From: Sphingobacteriaceae bacterium
GTDB lineage: Bacteria > Bacteroidota > Bacteroidia > Sphingobacteriales > Sphingobacteriaceae
Length of the DNA stretch: 64,000 bases
Assembly: GCA_947460875.1 (NCBI GenBank)
Contig: CANHGR010000003.1
Span: forward strand, 124,001 to 188,000
Reading direction: 5' to 3'
Shown: positions 60,019-64,000 of the stretch, piece after piece
Layout of the letters: each line of letters begins with the position of its first letter
How positions within the stretch are numbered: position 1 is the first letter of the stretch
The notes under the pieces: model-generated
What the model was told of the DNA's origin: nothing
Database searches by the model: none
What the model saw: only the letters and a program-made list of their open reading frames with translations
Program-made: the position numbers and the translations under genes

Positions 60019-61116
60019 TTAAACACCCTCCAGAATCATGGTTTCAAACGTCAATCCCGGACCAAAGGCAAAACTGGCGATGTTTTTCCCAGATTGGTGC
60101 TCACTAAGAAAACGTTTTAGAACAAATGATATACTGACCGACGACATATTTCCATGTAGTTTAAGTACCTCTGAAGAGTGCTTTAAACAAAACGAATTAT
60201 CAAAGGCCTCATCGCATACTTCTAAGATACGTCTTCCCCCCGGATGAACGGCCATTTCTGATATATCGTCAAGATTTAATGTACTCTTTTCAAGAAGTCG
60301 ATCTGTTACTCCCCTAATTTTTCGTTTTATAGTTTTTGCTACTCGAGATGATAATCGCATCTGATAACCGGTATTACCAATATGCCATGCCATCTCATTT
60401 CTTTTTTCTAAAAAAAGTTCGGCATGAAAAGATTTAAGCTTAAATCCCGTAGAGGACGAGTGAGTTTCTTCAGGTTCAACAATCATCGCGCTAGCGCCGT
60501 CTGCGAAAAGTGAGTTTGCGACCCAATTCTCTAACGTATCCTCTTTTTGAAAGTGAAGCGTACAGAGTTCAACACAAACAATCAAAACCTTGGCACTGTG
60601 TTCAGCTTTACAGATATGATTTGCGATTTTTAACGCATTAAACGCGCCATAGCACCCCATAAAATTAATGCAGGTTCTTTCAATATCCTTTCTAAGGTGT
60701 AGCTTTTCTACGAGATCAATATCCAGCCCGGGAGCATACATTCCGGTACAGCTAACCGTTATCAAATGTGATATTGAGTTGAGATCAAGACCAAGAAATT
60801 GGCTCTTAAGGTCGTCGACAGCTTTTACACAAAGTTTTATTGCTTCTGTTTCATAAATCAATCCACGCTGAGCTGTTGTTGGAAAAGGGCCTAGTCCTTC
60901 TCCGTTACCGAAAAAGGAATAGTTGCGGCATGTCTCCTTGAAATCTGAAAGCACTGAATGTCTATATTCAATCCCAGAAAGCGAATATAATTTTTCAAGT
61001 CTACTTGAATTGTTGGCAGTCAGCTGGTGGGCGGCAGTCATAAACCCCAGGATCTGATCTTGTGAAAAACAATTGTCTGGATTCGCTGTACCAATAGCCG
61101 AAAGAATACCGTTCAT
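60019..61116 (-). CDS. Type III polyketide synthase (chalcone/stilbene synthase family)
   Basis: A 365-residue homodimeric ketosynthase, usual size 350-390. The full catalytic triad is present: Cys154 (NFMGCYGAF), His291 (VHPGGRRIL) and Asn323 (HGNMSSVSI); the family signature FGPGLTFE is at 351-358. Such enzymes condense a starter acyl-CoA with malonyl-CoA to make alkylresorcinols, alkylpyrones or tetrahydroxynaphthalene. The starter and ring type cannot be read from sequence alone. First gene of a tight operon; 53 bp from the divergent UbiA-like gene. Confidence 0.95.
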   Translation of the reverse strand: MNGILSAIGTANPDNCFSQDQILGFMTAAHQLTANNSSRLEKLYSLSGIEYRHSVLSDFKETCRNYSFFGNGEGLGPFPTTAQRGLIYETEAIKLCVKAVDDLKSQFLGLDLNSISHLITVSCTGMYAPGLDIDLVEKLHLRKDIERTCINFMGCYGAFNALKIANHICKAEHSAKVLIVCVELCTLHFQKEDTLENWVANSLFADGASAMIVEPEETHSSSTGFKLKSFHAELFLEKRNEMAWHIGNTGYQMRLSSRVAKTIKRKIRGVTDRLLEKSTLNLDDISEMAVHPGGRRILEVCDEAFDNSFCLKHSSEVLKLHGNMSSVSISFVLKRFLSEHQSGKNIASFAFGPGLTFETMILEGV

Positions 61117-61119
61117 TAA

Positions 61120-61168
61120 ATGGTTTTATTTAAATTTAACAACGTTTATTTCGAAACAATGGTTTTAT
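61120..61168. promoter_or_regulatory. Divergent promoter region with 10-bp direct repeats
   Basis: The 53-bp gap between the polyketide synthase and UbiA-like genes contains ATGGTTTTAT twice (61120-61129, 61159-61168), 39 bp apart. On the minus strand, TTG-N18-TAAATTTA resembles a -33/-7 pair for the polyketide synthase. The palindrome TTTCGAAA lies between the repeats. Confidence 0.4.
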
Positions 61169-61169
61169 A

Positions 61170-62048
61170 ATGAAGCGATTTCCTTCCCGTTCAGCATTTC
61201 TGCATCTAAGATTGCCTTTTTCATTATTTCTATTGCCCATTTTTGTTTTTGCTCTAAGTCAATCGCCAATAATTAATATCGTCCCTACCGTTGCCGTATT
61301 TATTAGCTGGCATTTTTTCATTTATCCAGCCAGCAATTGCTATAACAGCTATTTCGATAAAGACGAAGGTAGTATAGCACTACTCAAGCACCCACCTAAA
61401 GTGGATCAAAGTCTATTTCCATTATCCCTGCTTGTTGAACTCGCTGGGATCATTATTGCTGTCTTCGCAGGATGGCAGTTTACTATCGCGGTTATTTGCT
61501 ATGGAATATTTTCTAAATTATACAGTCACCCTCTAACACGATTAAAAAAATATCCAATCATTAGCTTTTTAGTCGTTTTTGTTTTTCAAGGCGCATTTGT
61601 GTATTGGTCGAGTTACTCTGCCATATCCGATTCGAATATAATGATTGATTGGAATACAAAATACTTTCTAGCGGGATTAGTTTGTTCTTGCTTAATCGGA
61701 GCATCCTACCCCCTAACTCAAGTATACCAGCATACTGAAGATATTAAGAGGGGCGATCAAACCTTGAGCATTTTATTGGGCATAAAAGGCTCGTTTCTAT
61801 TTTCTGCCATTTTATTTATTTCTGGAGCTATAATTTTGTTCATTTACTGGCAGAATCTGGAAAAGTCCATCAATTTCCTGCCTTTCATAGTATTCAGTAT
61901 TCCCATCGGCCTGGTATTTACTGGTTGGCTTATAAGGGTCTTTAAAGATAATCGTCAAGCCAATTTTAAAAATATGAGCCGAATGACGTTCACGAGTAGC
62001 CTTGCAATGCTCTCTTATTTTTTATGGATTTTTTTTAGCAGAGCATGA
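61170..62048 (+). CDS. UbiA-family prenyltransferase
   Basis: A 292-residue polytopic membrane enzyme with about eight helices. The first Mg-binding motif is in NCYNSYFDKDEGS (NxxxD with the second acid shifted), the second in EDIKRGDQTLSILLG (DxxxGD), as in UbiA enzymes that attach isoprenoid chains to aromatic acceptors. YPLTQVYQHTEDIKRGD is close to the MenA/UbiA-like subgroup in Bacteroidota. Divergence from the polyketide synthase suggests an aromatic polyketide as acceptor; this is an inference. Overlaps the next gene by 4 nt. Confidence 0.88.
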   Translation: MKRFPSRSAFLHLRLPFSLFLLPIFVFALSQSPIINIVPTVAVFISWHFFIYPASNCYNSYFDKDEGSIALLKHPPKVDQSLFPLSLLVELAGIIIAVFAGWQFTIAVICYGIFSKLYSHPLTRLKKYPIISFLVVFVFQGAFVYWSSYSAISDSNIMIDWNTKYFLAGLVCSCLIGASYPLTQVYQHTEDIKRGDQTLSILLGIKGSFLFSAILFISGAIILFIYWQNLEKSINFLPFIVFSIPIGLVFTGWLIRVFKDNRQANFKNMSRMTFTSSLAMLSYFLWIFFSRA

Positions 62049-63523
62049 CGATTACTTTTTTTGTACATCAATGGAAGGCGTTCTGGAGGTCAAAAAATAC
62101 AGGGAAAAGTATTGCCCTTCGGGTGTTAATGGCGGTTTTTCTCTTATATCTGCTTGCCAATCTTCTTTTCCTTTCATTTTTTCTCGATAAAATTCTAGCG
62201 GGTACATTTCCCGACAGGGATGTTATAACTTCCTTCAATAGTGTGCTGCTCTATTATTTTCTTTTTGACCTTGTAATTAGGTATCAAATGCAGGAGTTGC
62301 CAACCATGAGTGTGCAACCCTATTTACATTTACCGATCAAGCGCAATAAGATTGTCAATTACCTCTCGGTGATCTCACTTTTTTCAGCGTTTACAATTTC
62401 ACCTTTCATACTGTCCCTTCCATTTCTAATTAAAGTGCTTCTACCACAACAAGGCGCTGTAGCATTGATAGCAATATTGATCAGCATCCTAGGATTGAAT
62501 ACATTCAATCACTTTTTTATATTATGGCTAAAGCGGAAAGAAAATTTGAATGCCTGGTTTATGTTGTTATTCCTTATCGCTATGGCCGGCATTGGGCTTT
62601 ACGACTTCTACTGGCAGGGACAATCGCTTTCTCATTACTCATCGCTTCTTTATTGTGCTATCCTTTTATCACCATGGTATGCTGCCGGTCACCTTTTACT
62701 CGGGATAACCATGTATTTTATTAATTACCAGTACCTCAGGGGAAATTTATATCTCGAAGAATTATACACAAATTCCTCATCAAAAATATCAAGTACCGAA
62801 TTTCCCTTAGTAAATCGCTTTGGCAAAGTAGGCGATTTAGCTGCCCTTGAATTGAAGTTGATTTTTAGAAATAAACGACCAAAATCAACCGTAATGAAGG
62901 GACTACTCTTTATTTTTTATGGATTAATATTTTACACAAATCCACAAGTGGCCAGTAACCCGATGGGGCTAGTATTTTGTCCACTTTTTATGATGGGAGC
63001 ATTTATTATTACCTATGGACAGTTCATGTTTGGCTGGCAAAGTTCGCATTTTGATGGGATTCTGATCAATAAGATTGATTCGAACGATTTTTTCAAAGCA
63101 AAATTTTTATTATTTTCTCTATTCTCTACCGCTTCTTTTCTACTAACAATTCCCTATGTCTACTTCGGCTGGAAAATATTGTTAATGCATTTCATCATGT
63201 ATCTATGGAACTTGGGCATAAGTACTCTTATCGTATTATTCTTTGCGAACAATAATTATAAGCGAATTGACCTATCCAAGAAAGGCTCATTTAACTGGGA
63301 AGGCGTGGGCGCTTCGCAATGGTTACTGGGTATTCCGTTTTTCCTTGTTCCATTTATGATATACTTCCCATTCAAGTGGATGGGTTATGAAAATGCCGGC
63401 ATATCAGCACTCGCTATTATTGGACTAATAGGAATTTTAACCCGGAATTTTTGGCTGGCATTGCTGGTCAAGAAATTTAACAAAAAAAGGTATCAAATTG
63501 CCGAAGGCTTTAGAAATGAATAA
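62045..63523 (+). CDS. DUF5687 ABC-2-like membrane protein
   Basis: A 492-residue protein with about 12 helices. FFVHQWKAFWRSKNTGKSIALRVL at the start and ELKLIFRNKRPKSTVMKGLLFIFYG in the middle match DUF5687, a Bacteroidota permease-like family related to ABC-2 exporters, with two similar halves. The start overlaps the UbiA-like gene by 4 nt and the end overlaps the ABC ATPase start, so it is very likely the membrane partner of that ATPase. Confidence 0.85.
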   Translation: MTITFFVHQWKAFWRSKNTGKSIALRVLMAVFLLYLLANLLFLSFFLDKILAGTFPDRDVITSFNSVLLYYFLFDLVIRYQMQELPTMSVQPYLHLPIKRNKIVNYLSVISLFSAFTISPFILSLPFLIKVLLPQQGAVALIAILISILGLNTFNHFFILWLKRKENLNAWFMLLFLIAMAGIGLYDFYWQGQSLSHYSSLLYCAILLSPWYAAGHLLLGITMYFINYQYLRGNLYLEELYTNSSSKISSTEFPLVNRFGKVGDLAALELKLIFRNKRPKSTVMKGLLFIFYGLIFYTNPQVASNPMGLVFCPLFMMGAFIITYGQFMFGWQSSHFDGILINKIDSNDFFKAKFLLFSLFSTASFLLTIPYVYFGWKILLMHFIMYLWNLGISTLIVLFFANNNYKRIDLSKKGSFNWEGVGASQWLLGIPFFLVPFMIYFPFKWMGYENAGISALAIIGLIGILTRNFWLALLVKKFNKKRYQIAEGFRNE

Positions 63524-64000
63524 TATGCTCAAAATTAAAGATCTAAAAAAAGTTTATGGTACAACTACAGTAGTAAATATCCCTGAGTTGACCATCGAGA
63601 AAGGCGACAGCATCGGTCTTATAGGAAATAATGGGGCCGGAAAAACCACACTTTTCAGGATGATTCTAGATTTGATTCGTCCTGAAAAAGGAGAAGTTTT
63701 ATCTAACGATATGAACGTCGCGGATTTTGAGAAATGGAAAGACTATACCGCTTCTTACTTAGATGAAGGCTTTTTAATTGACTATCTAACACCTGAAGAA
63801 TATTTTCACTTCATCGGAGGCCTTCATGATCAAAATAAAGCACAGGTTGATGAGACACTGAGCGGTCTATCAGAATTCTTTAACGGCGAAATACTTAATA
63901 AGGGAAAATATATCCGAGATCTTTCAAAAGGGAATCAGTGTAAGGTGGGTGTTGCATCATGCCTTTTACAAAATCCTCAATTATTGATGCTTGATGAACC
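63516..64000 (+). CDS. ABC transporter ATP-binding protein, truncated by window end
   Basis: The frame starts at ATG 63516 (MNNMLKIKDLKKVYG), overlapping the DUF5687 gene by 8 bp, or at ATG 63525, directly after its stop. Walker A GNNGAGKTT lies near residue 40, the signature motif is LSKGNQCKVG (a variant of LSGGQ), and Walker B LLMLDEP is at the window edge. The helical domain (YLTPEEYFHFIGGLHDQNKAQ) is of the type found in ABC-2/CcmA-like exporters. The C-terminus is outside the window. Confidence 0.92.
   Translation, partial: MNNMLKIKDLKKVYGTTTVVNIPELTIEKGDSIGLIGNNGAGKTTLFRMILDLIRPEKGEVLSNDMNVADFEKWKDYTASYLDEGFLIDYLTPEEYFHFIGGLHDQNKAQVDETLSGLSEFFNGEILNKGKYIRDLSKGNQCKVGVASCLLQNPQLLMLDE

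Overview
The window comes from the chromosome of a Bacteroidota bacterium, most likely family Sphingobacteriaceae (Pedobacter/Sphingobacterium-like). Evidence: a GldD gliding-motility lipoprotein, a FecA-type TonB receptor with an N-terminal CarboxypepD_reg domain, DUF5687, DUF3127 and DUF4197 proteins, an RprX/RprY-like two-component pair, A-rich leaders without Shine-Dalgarno sequences, and repeated TAnnTTTG boxes (the Bacteroidota -7 element). No rRNA, CRISPR array, prophage or insertion sequence was seen. Gene density is high and most genes are housekeeping or envelope genes.

Layout. 1-4.5 kb: end of a polysaccharide deacetylase gene, hisS, and a fumC-lipoprotein-phosphatase run. 4.5-8.3 kb: TonB receptor, a pair of tiny overlapping membrane-protein genes between two related terminators, and tRNA-Asp. 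8.4-15.5 kb: prfA, lpxH, ctpA, a CsbD-like gene, a porin-like gene, and divergent anmK/nagX-like genes. 15.5-22.6 kb: M16 peptidase, GHL10 hydrolase, a coiled-coil membrane protein and an NtrY-like kinase. 22.6-31.9 kb: queD-folE-fabD, the futalosine menaquinone genes mqnB and mqnD, an hldD-like epimerase, a LolE-like permease, a metallo-hydrolase, a DCC protein, and a comA-aroE-gldD operon. 32-44 kb: TPR proteins, the RprXY-like system, DUF3127, a THUMP methyltransferase, rarA, two paralogous TPR proteins and Prc. 44-55 kb: M13 peptidase, a small DMT transporter, NlpC/P60, pdhA-pdhC, a DUF4197 pseudogene next to its intact paralogue, a sigma/anti-sigma pair and an M1 aminopeptidase.

55-64 kb is the most unusual part. 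A type III polyketide synthase, a methyltransferase and an FAD oxidoreductase form a tightly packed operon with the same three activities as the Streptomyces SrsA-B-C route to methylated phenolic-lipid quinones. It is divergent from a UbiA-family prenyltransferase, a DUF5687 membrane protein and an ABC ATPase. The polyketide operon runs after 15 bp into a PhoR-like kinase gene, followed by DUF47 and a PiT phosphate transporter. A Pho-box-like direct repeat lies in front of DUF47-PiT. A link between phosphate status and a phenolic, possibly prenylated, membrane lipid is an inference worth testing.

Other points: TAnnTTTG boxes only 4-6 nt before five well-defined start codons (possible leaderless mRNAs), a 24-nt repeat embedded in the same reading frame of both hisS and mqnD, and a DUF3127 protein ending in an SSB-like tail, DDDLPF.
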